Assembly: GCA_013214545.1 (NCBI GenBank)
Contig: JABSQB010000035.1
Span: 1 to 33,899 of the forward strand
Direction: 5' to 3'
DNA length: 33,899 nucleotides
DNA from: Henriciella sp.
Lineage (GTDB): Bacteria > Pseudomonadota > Alphaproteobacteria > Caulobacterales > Hyphomonadaceae
In this document: positions 1 to 7,543 of the stretch, in pieces
Position numbering within the stretch: the stretch's first letter is position 1
Layout: each line of letters starts with the position of its first letter
Notes under the pieces: model-generated
The model's database searches: none
What the model was told of the DNA's origin: nothing
Seen by the model: the letters and a program-made list of their open reading frames with translations, nothing else
Program-made: the position numbers and the translations under genes

Positions 1-485
1 ACCATCTTCGCTGGGAACTCGAACCCCGGCTCGTCATTAAGATGAAGCTTGCAGTGAATTTGCCACCACCAATCTCGAAGTATCGAGCTCTGATGAGAGA
101 AAAACGGATGGCATTGAGTTTGCCGCTGTGCCCAGTCTCGCAAATCGTGGGTCCGCATCATCGTGAACGGGCCGCCAAGACCAACGAGTGTCCCGAGCCA
201 AACCCCGATTTTTTCGAGAAAGTCGGGACAATCAAAGCTCTGATGAATGAGCTTTCTATGCATTCCTAGCGAGTGACCAAGACACAGCGTAATTCCGCAG
301 AGCATGAAAAATGCAGCAACGGCGGTCCAAGAGAAAAACAGCGAGCCACCGACGACCCAACCAGTCGCCATGGAACTGAAAAACAACGACTTTGACGGGC
401 TCCACTTAACCACGCCTTGATGAGCGTTGGTTTGGCGGTGCTCTAGGACCCGCTCATTTTCGTAGGCTTGCGGATCATTCGCCAC
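1..485 (-). CDS. Acyl-CoA / fatty acid desaturase, C-terminus cut by window edge
   Basis: Membrane di-iron desaturase that would introduce a double bond into an acyl chain. The frame is open from a GTG at 485 to the window edge (161 codons visible). A clear Shine-Dalgarno AGGGAG lies about 7 nt before the GTG. Hydrophobic stretches near residues 33-70 are followed by the first histidine box GHSLGMHRKLIH (about 70-81) and then by RTHDLRDWAQRQ (about 111-122), a second His-rich motif; this spacing is typical of stearoyl-CoA/acyl-lipid desaturases. The remaining C-terminal His box lies outside the window. The start overlaps the end of the upstream membrane protein by 11 nt, so the two are probably co-translated. 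There is no usable ATG: the nearby ATG at 478 is in a frame that stops within 12 codons. DNA here is AT-richer than the core genes. Confidence 0.85.
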   Translation of the reverse strand, partial: MANDPQAYENERVLEHRQTNAHQGVVKWSPSKSLFFSSMATGWVVGGSLFFSWTAVAAFFMLCGITLCLGHSLGMHRKLIHQSFDCPDFLEKIGVWLGTLVGLGGPFTMMRTHDLRDWAQRQTQCHPFFSHQSSILRDWWWQIHCKLHLNDEPGFEFPAKM

Positions 486-1410
486 GCTGGAACTCCCTAA
501 CGATAACTTGATCGACGAGATAATCCGCGCTGTGCGAGACGGCGAACTTCTGCATAGGTCCGAGATACCAAGCCGGATCTAGAAGTCGCTCATAGTGAAT
601 CGTCAGAGCGATCTCCGTTTGATTATTGTTAATCGGATTGAACTGAACTTCTGTGCCTTGGATGTTGAGATATTTAGCGAGATAGCTGGTATTTCGCGTC
701 ACCGTCGTTTTGACGCGATCATCTGAAACCTCGTCTATTCTCAGGTGGAATTCGCCCCGGTCGATATTGGTAAAGAACCAACGCTTGTATATGAAGTCGA
801 GTTTGTGGACATCTCCGGGATTTAGAGTTCCTGCTTGGATATCGACTGGCAGCGGAAAGATCGACAGAAACCAGTGCCGTCGGGCGGATAAATTGATTTC
901 GGCAGCCATGTTCGCTTTGAGCTGATCGATAGACGCATTTACGACAACTGACCTCGTGACTTGGTTTTGTCGTTCGAACGACGTGGAGGGAGACAATCCC
1001 TCAATCGCAAGTACCGCGACCACCAGAGGTAAGACCGACGCTTTCAGCTTGTTTCGTTTGCCTCGCTCATTTGTTCTGGTCAGCGCTTCAGCTCCAAACC
1101 CTAGCGACACGATCAAATAATAGATGGGCATAAACATCAGCACGCAGATAAAGCCCTCGAAAAGAACCACGGACGTTGCGAGCATGATGACCGTCGCGTC
1201 TCTTAGGTGTGCCAGATACCTCATCCAAAGCCGTCTGCTTTTCGGTTTCTCGGTAAACTGAAAAATCGCGAATGAAACCAGGAATGGGATCGCCACATAA
1301 AGGACTGCTGAATTGGCGAAATTAGAATCCAAAATTAATCGGATCAAAAATGAGAATACACCGACAGTGAAAAGCAGATAAGCCCATCTTGGATGCTTGA
1401 GGCCAATCAT
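475..1410 (-). CDS. Multi-pass membrane protein with C-terminal SRPBCC-like domain, function unknown
   Basis: I do not recognise a named family. The N-terminal half carries hydrophobic segments at about residues 8-26, 34-50, 73-107 (one or two helices) and 125-140. The last 160 residues are soluble, mixed alpha/beta, and resemble a START/polyketide-cyclase (SRPBCC) lipid-binding fold; that assignment is inference. I chose the ATG at 1410 (protein begins MIGLKHPRW) because GGGAGG lies 7 nt upstream; the frame remains open to 1461. Its 3' end overlaps the desaturase start by 11 nt, so a hydrophobic-ligand or lipid role linked to desaturation is plausible. The gene is noticeably AT-rich next to coaBC, which fits recent acquisition or weak codon selection. 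Confidence 0.7.
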   Translation of the reverse strand: MIGLKHPRWAYLLFTVGVFSFLIRLILDSNFANSAVLYVAIPFLVSFAIFQFTEKPKSRRLWMRYLAHLRDATVIMLATSVVLFEGFICVLMFMPIYYLIVSLGFGAEALTRTNERGKRNKLKASVLPLVVAVLAIEGLSPSTSFERQNQVTRSVVVNASIDQLKANMAAEINLSARRHWFLSIFPLPVDIQAGTLNPGDVHKLDFIYKRWFFTNIDRGEFHLRIDEVSDDRVKTTVTRNTSYLAKYLNIQGTEVQFNPINNNQTEIALTIHYERLLDPAWYLGPMQKFAVSHSADYLVDQVIVREFQRGE

Positions 1411-1678
1411 ACAAAGCCCTCCCACGCCAATAAGCCTCACATTTCGTCTTCGACAACACAATGCGACGATTTGAATTGGAACGTATCGGACCCGATTTCA
1501 GTTTCCTTTCAAGGGCACCCTGAGCCGCACGCCCACGTCCGCCCTGGCGCCGAAATCACAGGCATCTCGCCCGCGCTTCCCGCAAAAATTAACCAAAAAG
1601 GACAATCTCACGCATCTGTGTGGTCGTTTTTTCATTTGTTTTGTGCCAAATGGCCCGGAAGTGGCATAAGTGTGTGAG

Positions 1679-2929
1679 ATGTCAGACAAGCGTATCCTTC
1701 TGATTATTGGTGGCGGAATTGCTGCTTATAAGTCTCTGGAACTGATCCGGGAGCTATCCCGGCGCGGGATCAAGAGCCGCTGCATTATCACCAAGGGTGG
1801 TCAGGAATTCGTCACTCCGCTTTCGGTCTCGGCGCTGTCTGGCGAAAAGGTCTTCACCGAATTGTTCGACCTCGATGACGAGGCCGATATGGGCCATATC
1901 CAGCTGTCGCGTTCAGCCGATCTGGTTGTGGTCTGCCCGGCAACTGCCGACCTGATGGCCAAGGCGGCTGGCGGTCTCGCCAATGACCTGGCTTCGACCA
2001 CGCTGCTGGCGACGGACAAGCCTGTGCTGATGGTCCCGGCGATGAATGTCCGCATGTGGCAACACGCGGCGACGCAGCGCAATCTCGAAACCTTGCGCAG
2101 CGATGGCGTCGAAGTCATGGACCCGGACGAAGGCGATATGGCCTGCGGCGAGTTTGGCCCTGGTCGCCTGCCAGATCCACTTGCCATCGCGGACCGGATC
2201 GAAGCGAAGCTGCAGGGCGGCGCCGTTTTGTATGGCCTCGACCCGAAACCGCTGGCCGGGCGGCACGCGCTGGTCACGGCTGGCCCGACGCGTGAACCGC
2301 TCGATCCCGTACGGTTCCTGTCCAACCATTCAAGCGGCAAGCAGGGCTATGCGATTGCCGGCGCGCTCGCAGCAGCTGGCGCCCGGGTGACCCTGGTGTC
2401 CGGACCTGTCGAGGTTCCGGTTCCAGCCGGCGTCGACCTGGTGCCGATCGAAACCGCGCGCGAAATGCTTGAAGCGTGCGAGACCGCGCTGCCAGCAGAC
2501 GTCTTTGTCTCTGTGGCCGCCGTCGCTGACTGGCGCCCGAGCCGTGCCGCGGCGAAGAAGATGAAGCTGAAAGAGGGTGAGGGCGATCCGCATCCGACGT
2601 TGGAACTGTCGGAAAACCCGGACATCCTGGCCACCTTGTCGCGCAAGAAAAAGCGTCGGCCGCGTCTGGTCATCGGCTTTGCCGCCGAAACGCATGATGT
2701 CGAAGATCTGGCGGTCGCCAAATTGAAGCGCAAGCGCTGTGACTGGATCGTTGCGAATGATGTCAGCGGCGATGTTATGGGCGGCGCTATGAACCAGGTC
2801 TCGCTGGTCACCCGTCAGGGCATCGAAGATCGCTGGCCGCGCATGACCAAGGAAGATGTCGCTGTTCGCCTCGTCGCGCGCATAGCCGACGAGTTTGGCG
2901 ATGAATCCGACCAGATCGCCGCGCAATAG
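1679..2929 (+). CDS. coaBC: Bifunctional phosphopantothenoylcysteine decarboxylase / phosphopantothenate-cysteine ligase
   Basis: Cytosolic enzyme of coenzyme A synthesis. The CoaB half joins cysteine to 4'-phosphopantothenate using CTP; the CoaC half is an FMN decarboxylase giving 4'-phosphopantetheine. The N-terminal flavoprotein domain (residues 1 to about 180) shows VCPATADLMAK, VPAMNVRMW and the substrate clamp MACGEFGPGRL. The CoaB domain (about 190-400) shows TAGPTREPLDPVRF, SNHSSGKQGYAIA and AVADWRP followed by the Lys-rich stretch KKMKLK. Length 416 aa is normal. The ATG at 1679 is preferred over the in-frame GTG at 1670 because it gives the usual MSDKRILL start. It converges on the SRPBCC gene, whose stop abuts this one with no gap. 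Confidence 0.97.
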   Translation: MSDKRILLIIGGGIAAYKSLELIRELSRRGIKSRCIITKGGQEFVTPLSVSALSGEKVFTELFDLDDEADMGHIQLSRSADLVVVCPATADLMAKAAGGLANDLASTTLLATDKPVLMVPAMNVRMWQHAATQRNLETLRSDGVEVMDPDEGDMACGEFGPGRLPDPLAIADRIEAKLQGGAVLYGLDPKPLAGRHALVTAGPTREPLDPVRFLSNHSSGKQGYAIAGALAAAGARVTLVSGPVEVPVPAGVDLVPIETAREMLEACETALPADVFVSVAAVADWRPSRAAAKKMKLKEGEGDPHPTLELSENPDILATLSRKKKRRPRLVIGFAAETHDVEDLAVAKLKRKRCDWIVANDVSGDVMGGAMNQVSLVTRQGIEDRWPRMTKEDVAVRLVARIADEFGDESDQIAAQ

Positions 2930-3400
2930 TCAGGCGGTCGCCAGCTCTCGCTTGGCAAAGGTCTCGAACCCTGCATGGAAGACCTGATCCCAGCCTGGGG
3001 AATAACCTGCATGTTCACGCTCCGCGAGATCGCCGAGCTGCTCCCAGTTTGAGTGGGTCAGCGTCACCTGCGTGCCGCCAGCATCAGCGCGCTGAAAGGT
3101 AACATCGATCTGGGTAGCCTTGTCTGGATCGTTGCCGGGATGCCAGGTGAAGCTGACCTGCTCGCCCGGCTTCCAAACTGAGACGCTCCCCCAATCTTCG
3201 GTTTCGCCCGTGTCACTCGTTTCGTAGAGGCGTCCGCCTTCGAACGGTTCGAACTGAACGTTGACGGACGTGTCGCCGCGGCCACTGATTACCGAATGCG
3301 TGGTCAGGGGCCACCAGTCTGAGATGCGCTGCGTAAACAGCTCAAATGCACGGGCTGGCGTCGTGTCGAGGGTGACGGTCTTGATGATGGGGTCGAGCAT
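2930..3400 (-). CDS. SRPBCC (AHSA1-like) protein
   Basis: A 156-residue single-domain protein of the Aha1 C-terminal-like/START superfamily. Visible family features are the opening TVTLDTTPARAFELFT, the WWPLTTHS segment, the FEPFEGGRLYE strand, WKPGEQVSFTWHPG, and the terminal amphipathic helix around GWDQVFHAGFETF. Such proteins bind small hydrophobic ligands in a groove; the ligand here cannot be predicted. It directly follows an ArsR regulator with a one-base overlap (TAATG), a very common alphaproteobacterial pairing in which the regulator represses both genes. Its 3' end abuts the coaBC stop. Confidence 0.9.
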   Translation of the reverse strand: MLDPIIKTVTLDTTPARAFELFTQRISDWWPLTTHSVISGRGDTSVNVQFEPFEGGRLYETSDTGETEDWGSVSVWKPGEQVSFTWHPGNDPDKATQIDVTFQRADAGGTQVTLTHSNWEQLGDLAEREHAGYSPGWDQVFHAGFETFAKRELATA

Positions 3401-3702
3401 TAGTCGTCCTCTCGTGCTTCATCTTTGAGGTTTTGCATTGCTGTATCCCAGAACGCGTCGAGCCATTGGCGCAGCGCCTCCAGCCCTTGCGGATTGATGC
3501 GGTAAATGCGGCGCGTTCCTTCGGCTGTGTCAGTTGCCAGATCAGCCTCTTTCAAGGCTTTCAGATGTTGCGACACAGCAGGACGCGAGACTGGCAATCG
3601 CTGCGCCAGCGCCGAAACGCTTTGCGGTCCGCGGGCGAGTTCCTGCAGCAATAGGCGCCGCGTCGAATCCGCCAGCGCATCAAGGGACCTTTCGTAAGTC
3701 AT
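3400..3702 (-). CDS. ArsR-family transcriptional repressor
   Basis: A 100-residue winged-helix regulator. The helix-turn-helix is centred on LAQRLPVSRPAVSQHLKALK (about residues 32-51), followed by the wing GTRRIYRINPQGLEALRQWL. No metal-binding Cys pair such as ELCVCDL is present, so it is unlikely to be a metal sensor; this type usually goes with an SRPBCC gene, as here. The start ATG at 3702 lies inside a perfect 9-bp inverted repeat, which points to autorepression. It overlaps the SRPBCC gene by one base, so the two form one transcript. Confidence 0.93.
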   Translation of the reverse strand: MTYERSLDALADSTRRLLLQELARGPQSVSALAQRLPVSRPAVSQHLKALKEADLATDTAEGTRRIYRINPQGLEALRQWLDAFWDTAMQNLKDEAREDD

Positions 3703-3719
3703 GGCTTACGGTAAGCCAT
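3701..3719. promoter_or_regulatory. Palindromic operator at the ArsR start codon
   Basis: ATGGCTTAC-G-GTAAGCCAT is a perfect 9-bp inverted repeat with one central base. It covers the first codon and the immediate upstream region of the ArsR gene. Position and symmetry fit the binding site of the dimeric repressor encoded here. The repeat is seen directly; binding is inference. Confidence 0.65.
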
Positions 3720-3744
3720 AGCTAACATTAAATCAAGCCTCAGA

Positions 3745-3774
3745 TTGACTGCGACTCAGTCTGTCCTGTGCTAG
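3745..3774 (+). promoter_or_regulatory. Possible promoter for the 136-aa protein
   Basis: TTGACT at 3745 is a good -35 element; the best -10 candidate 18 nt downstream is TGCTAG, which is weak. Placement about 30 nt before the start at 3807 is sensible, but the -10 match is poor. Confidence 0.3.
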
Positions 3775-3806
3775 GGATGGTCGCGCACCGCGTGGGAGGA
3801 CTTTAA

Positions 3807-4217
3807 ATGGCACGCCCAATTCCGACAGATGAAACGCTGCTTGCCACCATTTACAAACGCAATCTCAAGACCTTTTCCGACTGGTCTGAAGAGAACAAGA
3901 CAAGGGTCACCAAGATCTGGGTGCCCATTGATATTGATGCGCTCGGCAAGAAATTTGGCTGCGATCCCGATCTGATCTTTGGCCGCCTCTACTATCATAT
4001 GAACGAGAAATACGGCTCCAGCACCGGCGATGGCCAGGACGTCAATTTCTTCAATATGCGCCTCGCCAATGATCGCCACGTGGTGAATTTTCCGCTGCTC
4101 ACTTCGGTGCTGGCCGACCTGCAGGACAATCGAAAGCGGTTCATCATATCGACCCGGCTTGCCGCCTTGTCCCTGGTCGTCTCGGCGATTTCGATCGGAA
4201 TTGCGGTGATGACCTAA
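3807..4217 (+). CDS. Conserved-looking hypothetical protein with C-terminal membrane anchor
   Basis: I do not recognise this 136-residue protein. The first 105 residues are soluble and charged, with aromatic-rich stretches such as IFGRLYYHMNEKYGS and VNFFNMRLANDRHVVNFPLL. The last 22 residues (from about 113) form one hydrophobic helix that ends at the C-terminus, so the protein is probably tail-anchored in the inner membrane with its body in the cytoplasm. A strong Shine-Dalgarno GGAGGA precedes the ATG. It is transcribed divergently from the ArsR operon and converges on the GGDEF/EAL gene, with no obvious operon partner. Confidence 0.8.
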   Translation: MARPIPTDETLLATIYKRNLKTFSDWSEENKTRVTKIWVPIDIDALGKKFGCDPDLIFGRLYYHMNEKYGSSTGDGQDVNFFNMRLANDRHVVNFPLLTSVLADLQDNRKRFIISTRLAALSLVVSAISIGIAVMT

Positions 4218-4290
4218 GCTGCCAGGTGGAGCGTGTAGACGTCAAAGCCGCCGACCTTAACCGTTCAAGAACGCTGCATAGATTGAAACT

Positions 4291-6321
4291 CTACGCTGCC
4301 GTGTCGACAACACTGGCTTTAGCGGATTCCAAAGTTTGGAGCTGTTTTAGGGTTTCCTCAAAGCTCTTTGGGCGACTGAGCCCAAAGCCTTGTAGATAGT
4401 CGCATCCCAAAAGAGACAAGGTCGACGCCATGTCCTCATTCTCGACGCCCTCAGCGACGATTCCGGCACCGAATGACTTGGCTAAGGTGCAAATTGTTTG
4501 AATCATTTGGCGCGTGTCTTGAGCGGTCTCGACGTCCAGTACGAGCTCGCGCGCAATCTTGATCCGCGACGGCCGCAGCTTTTTGAAACAGTAGATTGAG
4601 GCATGGCCGGTTCCGAAGTCATCGATCTCGACTTCGAGCCCCTTGGATGCGAACTCGGCGACGCGCTTGGTCATATGTTCCATATGTCGCTCAAAATCTA
4701 CCGACTCGCTGATCTCGAGGGACAAACCAACAGATGGCAAGGAACAGGCGGACACGCGCTCCATGTAATCGGTATCCATCATCGAGGCTGCAGAGACATT
4801 GATGGCGACTTTAGGCATTGGCGTGCCTCTGGCCTGTGCACTTTCAATATCTTCCAGGACGCGTGAAAGCACGATCTGATCGAGTTTTGATGAAAGGCCT
4901 AGGCGATAAATGTGTTCCATGAACTCGCCCGCAGATTTCGTTCCATGCTCAGGATGTTCCCAGCGAACGAGCGCCTCCAGGGAATTGATCGTGCGTGTCC
5001 GCGAACAGAAAATTGGCTGATAGTGAACGGTGAATTGATGTTCCGCGAAAGCGATGTCCAATTCCTGGGCGACAGCTTTCTGCGTGCGTAACTCTTCCAG
5101 CAAATCCATCGCGAACAAGACGGCGCCGCCTCCATCGCGCTTCGCCCGTTTCAGCGCAATATCCGCATATGGAAGCAGCTTTTGCGGTGAACACTCCTTA
5201 AGGCGCGTCGAAGCAATTCCGATACTCGCGCCGATATGGCATTTGGCCGCCCCGATATCGATCGGCTTTTCGATCAGCGTCCTCAGCGCACTCGCAAATG
5301 TTTGAAGGTCTGCTTCTGAAGCGTCAGCGTTCAGAGCAATCAAAAACTCATCACTCCCAATTCTGGCGACGAGATCTGGATTTTGCGCACAGCCCATAAG
5401 CACATTGGCCACGTGTTTTAGCACGAGGTCGCCGCTCTTTTGGCCGTAAGCATCGTTGATCAATCGAAATCCGGTCAGATCTATGTGAAAAACGCTCAAC
5501 TGACTGTCGGGTGCGCCATAATTGCTGGTAAGCTCAGTGAGCGCGAAATTTATCCCGAGACGATTTGCCAGACCTGTGAGGGGATCTCTTCGTCGATCGC
5601 TTTCGAGTTCATCCTGCATCTTCTGCAACGAACTATTATGATCGCGAACCTCATCATTGGCTTGGCGCAAAGCTTCGGAGTTTTCTTCGAGTTTCGTGAT
5701 GAATCGCGTGACCGACAATTGGGCCGGCAGGAAGATCAAAACGGCTTCTAGAAGCAAAATCACGATTGCGGCATAGAGCGACCAATTTTGGATCGATTTA
5801 AGCCGCTCAACGTCTTTTCCCGCCATGCTCTCGATTGCAGTGACCACCGCATCGAGATCGTGGAGCAACGCCGTGGAATCGAATGCGCGTAGGTCGCGAT
5901 ACGCACTTTCAGTATCAGCCATCGGATCTGCGACAACGACAGCAAGGAGCGAAAACTCAAGTACGCGGTCGTTCAATTCCGTGGACGAGCCATACAGTTT
6001 GTGCAGCTCCGAGCGCACGCGTGGATTTTGTGTAAGCTCGTTTTGAGAGTCCGAAAACAATTGAACCGTGTCGTTTAGCTCAGCGGCCGTTTCCGGGTCG
6101 TAGGCTTCCGCCATTTGCGAGCTGAGGACCAAAATTCGCTGGCTTAGCATCCGCTGTCGACCACTTTCATTGATCAGTGCCGCATTCTTCGCGTTCGCTT
6201 TTATCGACCATTGCGGTGCCTGGTGGGATGTCATCAGCAATCCGGCAACCAGCACCAATGCGATTATGTATCGCTTCCAAATGCGTCTTGGATCGCCTGC
6301 AAGAAGAAGCGCTGATGTCAT
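4291..6321 (-). CDS. Membrane GGDEF/EAL protein with PilJ-like sensor domain and altered catalytic motifs
   Basis: A 676-residue cyclic-di-GMP signalling protein. A first transmembrane helix (about 17-32) is followed by a periplasmic four-helix PilJ/NarX-like domain with the signature NESGRQRMLSQRI (about 51-63), then a second helix (about 180-200) and a linking coiled coil. The GGDEF domain (about 247-405) has GSDEF at 322-326 instead of GGDEF, and no RxxD inhibitory site (QNPD occupies that position). The EAL domain (about 425-660) keeps EAL at 449-451, INVSAAS, LEISES, DDFGTG, AEGVE and LQGFGLSRP. The usual KID motif reads KIA (588-590), losing an acidic residue important in characterised phosphodiesterases. 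It may be a weak enzyme or a c-di-GMP receptor. It stands alone between coaBC and dut and is somewhat AT-richer than its neighbours. Confidence 0.93.
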   Translation of the reverse strand: MTSALLLAGDPRRIWKRYIIALVLVAGLLMTSHQAPQWSIKANAKNAALINESGRQRMLSQRILVLSSQMAEAYDPETAAELNDTVQLFSDSQNELTQNPRVRSELHKLYGSSTELNDRVLEFSLLAVVVADPMADTESAYRDLRAFDSTALLHDLDAVVTAIESMAGKDVERLKSIQNWSLYAAIVILLLEAVLIFLPAQLSVTRFITKLEENSEALRQANDEVRDHNSSLQKMQDELESDRRRDPLTGLANRLGINFALTELTSNYGAPDSQLSVFHIDLTGFRLINDAYGQKSGDLVLKHVANVLMGCAQNPDLVARIGSDEFLIALNADASEADLQTFASALRTLIEKPIDIGAAKCHIGASIGIASTRLKECSPQKLLPYADIALKRAKRDGGGAVLFAMDLLEELRTQKAVAQELDIAFAEHQFTVHYQPIFCSRTRTINSLEALVRWEHPEHGTKSAGEFMEHIYRLGLSSKLDQIVLSRVLEDIESAQARGTPMPKVAINVSAASMMDTDYMERVSACSLPSVGLSLEISESVDFERHMEHMTKRVAEFASKGLEVEIDDFGTGHASIYCFKKLRPSRIKIARELVLDVETAQDTRQMIQTICTLAKSFGAGIVAEGVENEDMASTLSLLGCDYLQGFGLSRPKSFEETLKQLQTLESAKASVVDTAA

Positions 6322-6547
6322 GGTGACTGTGCCCCAGGGAACTCAGAATTCTACTAACAGTTGAAAGTTGAATTATCTTGAACAGAAACCTGCAAATGTG
6401 TGGAGCTTGCCAACTCGACTGTTTTGTCCGCTCCTACCCCAAAGCAGACAATCCAGACGTCCGACCTTCAGCGTTTCAACCTTCCCAGCCTCAATCAAAC
6501 GCTGTCGCACTTGACTCCTCGCCCCGACTCCGTCGCTCTGCAAACTC

Positions 6548-7003
6548 ATGACTGATGTGACTGTTGCAGTGCGGCCATTGCCGCATTTCGAGGGGCTGGA
6601 TCTGCCCGCCTATGAAACCCTTGGCGCCGCTGGCATGGATGTTCGCGCCGCTGTACCCGAGAGCGAGCCCATGGTGCTCACGCCCGGCGACCGAGCCATG
6701 GTGCCAACCGGGCTCAGCGTGGCCATTCCGCAAGGCTATGAAATTCAGATGCGCCCGCGCTCAGGCCTCGCGGCCAAGCACGGGATTACCTGCCTGAACA
6801 CGCCGGGCACCATCGACAGTGACTATCGCGGCGAGTTGAAAGTCATCCTGATCAATCATGGCACCGACGCCTTCACCATCGCGCGCGGAGAGCGGATCGG
6901 GCAGATGGTCCTCGCGCCGGTCACCCGCATTGTCTGGCAAGAGGTGGCATCGCTGGATGAGACTGAACGCGGGGCCGGTGGCTTCGGCTCAACCGGAAGA
7001 TAA
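6548..7003 (+). CDS. dut: Deoxyuridine 5'-triphosphate nucleotidohydrolase (dUTPase)
   Basis: Cytosolic homotrimeric dUTPase, which converts dUTP to dUMP and pyrophosphate, limiting uracil in DNA and supplying dTMP synthesis. All five trimeric-dUTPase motifs are visible: AGMDVRAA (motif 1), [13 protein letters not shown] (motifs 2/3 region), [11 protein letters not shown] with the catalytic Asp, [11 protein letters not shown], and the flexible C-terminal arm [11 protein letters not shown]. Length 151 aa is standard. In many alphaproteobacteria dut directly follows coaBC; here 3.6 kb of other genes separate them. Confidence 0.97.
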   Translation: MTDVTVAVRPLPHFEGLDLPAYETLGAAGMDVRAAVPESEPMVLTPGDRAMVPTGLSVAIPQGYEIQMRPRSGLAAKHGITCLNTPGTIDSDYRGELKVILINHGTDAFTIARGERIGQMVLAPVTRIVWQEVASLDETERGAGGFGSTGR

Positions 7004-7007
7004 ATCC

Positions 7008-7037
7008 TTGCGTTTTTGTCCAGACACGCTATATATC
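7008..7037 (+). promoter_or_regulatory. Possible sigma70-type promoter for the small coiled-coil protein
   Basis: TTGCGT at 7008 and TATATC at 7032 are spaced by 18 nt, about 30 nt before the start at 7065. An inverted repeat TATCG-N5-CGATA (7034-7048) overlaps the -10 and could be an operator. Matches are moderate. Confidence 0.35.
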
Positions 7038-7064
7038 GAATAACGATAAAGTCAGGACAAGAAA

Positions 7065-7304
7065 ATGGATATCGATAGCCCCTTCACAATGGTGGTGTTG
7101 ATCGTGCTGATCGCCGTCGGTGCTGGCGTCATCAAGACCTGGATCGAAACCCGCGCCAATTCCACTGCGGATGAAGAAACCAAACTGCGTATGGAAGACC
7201 TCGAGCGCGAAGTCATCCGCCTGCGCGACCGCGTCAAAGTGCTGGAAAAGATCACAACCGATGGCGATAATCGCCTGCGGGAAGAAATCTCTCGCCTGGC
7301 CTAG
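7065..7304 (+). CDS. Small membrane protein with coiled coil, PspB-like
   Basis: A 79-residue protein. Residues 8-26 form one transmembrane helix, and residues about 40-78 are a charged heptad-patterned coiled coil (MEDLEREVIRLRDRVKVLEK). This architecture (short outside, one helix, cytoplasmic coiled coil) resembles the phage-shock protein PspB, but no pspA or pspC is nearby, so the name is only a likeness. The Shine-Dalgarno is AGGACA. Its TAG stop lies in a CTAG shared with the stop of the converging gene. Confidence 0.75.
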   Translation: MDIDSPFTMVVLIVLIAVGAGVIKTWIETRANSTADEETKLRMEDLEREVIRLRDRVKVLEKITTDGDNRLREEISRLA

Positions 7305-7543
7305 TGCTCACCCTCACTGTCAAAGCCTTTGCCAATAATATGTGCAGCATAGGCGGACACTGAGAACCCAACGATTCCGATACCAGACGCGTAGAGCGTC
7401 GCGAGATTGGTGCTGCATTCAGGGCCACCCTCGGTGCAGCTGCCAAAGTTCAACGTGTAAAACATGTAGATCGCGGTCAGCGCCGCGAACACAGCCAGCG
7501 CAAACATGGCGCGCGACAACCATTTGAGAGCAAGAGCGATCAT
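7301..7543 (-). CDS. Small two-helix membrane protein, function unknown
   Basis: An 80-residue hydrophobic protein starting at the ATG at 7543, which overlaps the stop of the preceding hydrolase gene (ATGA). The frame extends further upstream inside the hydrolase, but translational coupling favours 7543. Two hydrophobic helices (about 8-30 and 48-68) flank a short loop with two cysteines (SCTEGGPEC), which may form a disulfide if the loop is periplasmic. It forms an operon with the hydrolase. I know of no function. Confidence 0.72.
   Translation of the reverse strand: MIALALKWLSRAMFALAVFAALTAIYMFYTLNFGSCTEGGPECSTNLATLYASGIGIVGFSVSAYAAHIIGKGFDSEGEH

Noticed and set aside
37-231. 64-codon minus-strand open frame
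   Set aside because: It is a wrong frame over the desaturase, whose His boxes fix the true frame.
1393-1677. 94-codon plus-strand open frame before coaBC
   Set aside because: No ribosome site or family likeness; it overlaps the start of the minus-strand membrane protein and the coaBC promoter region.
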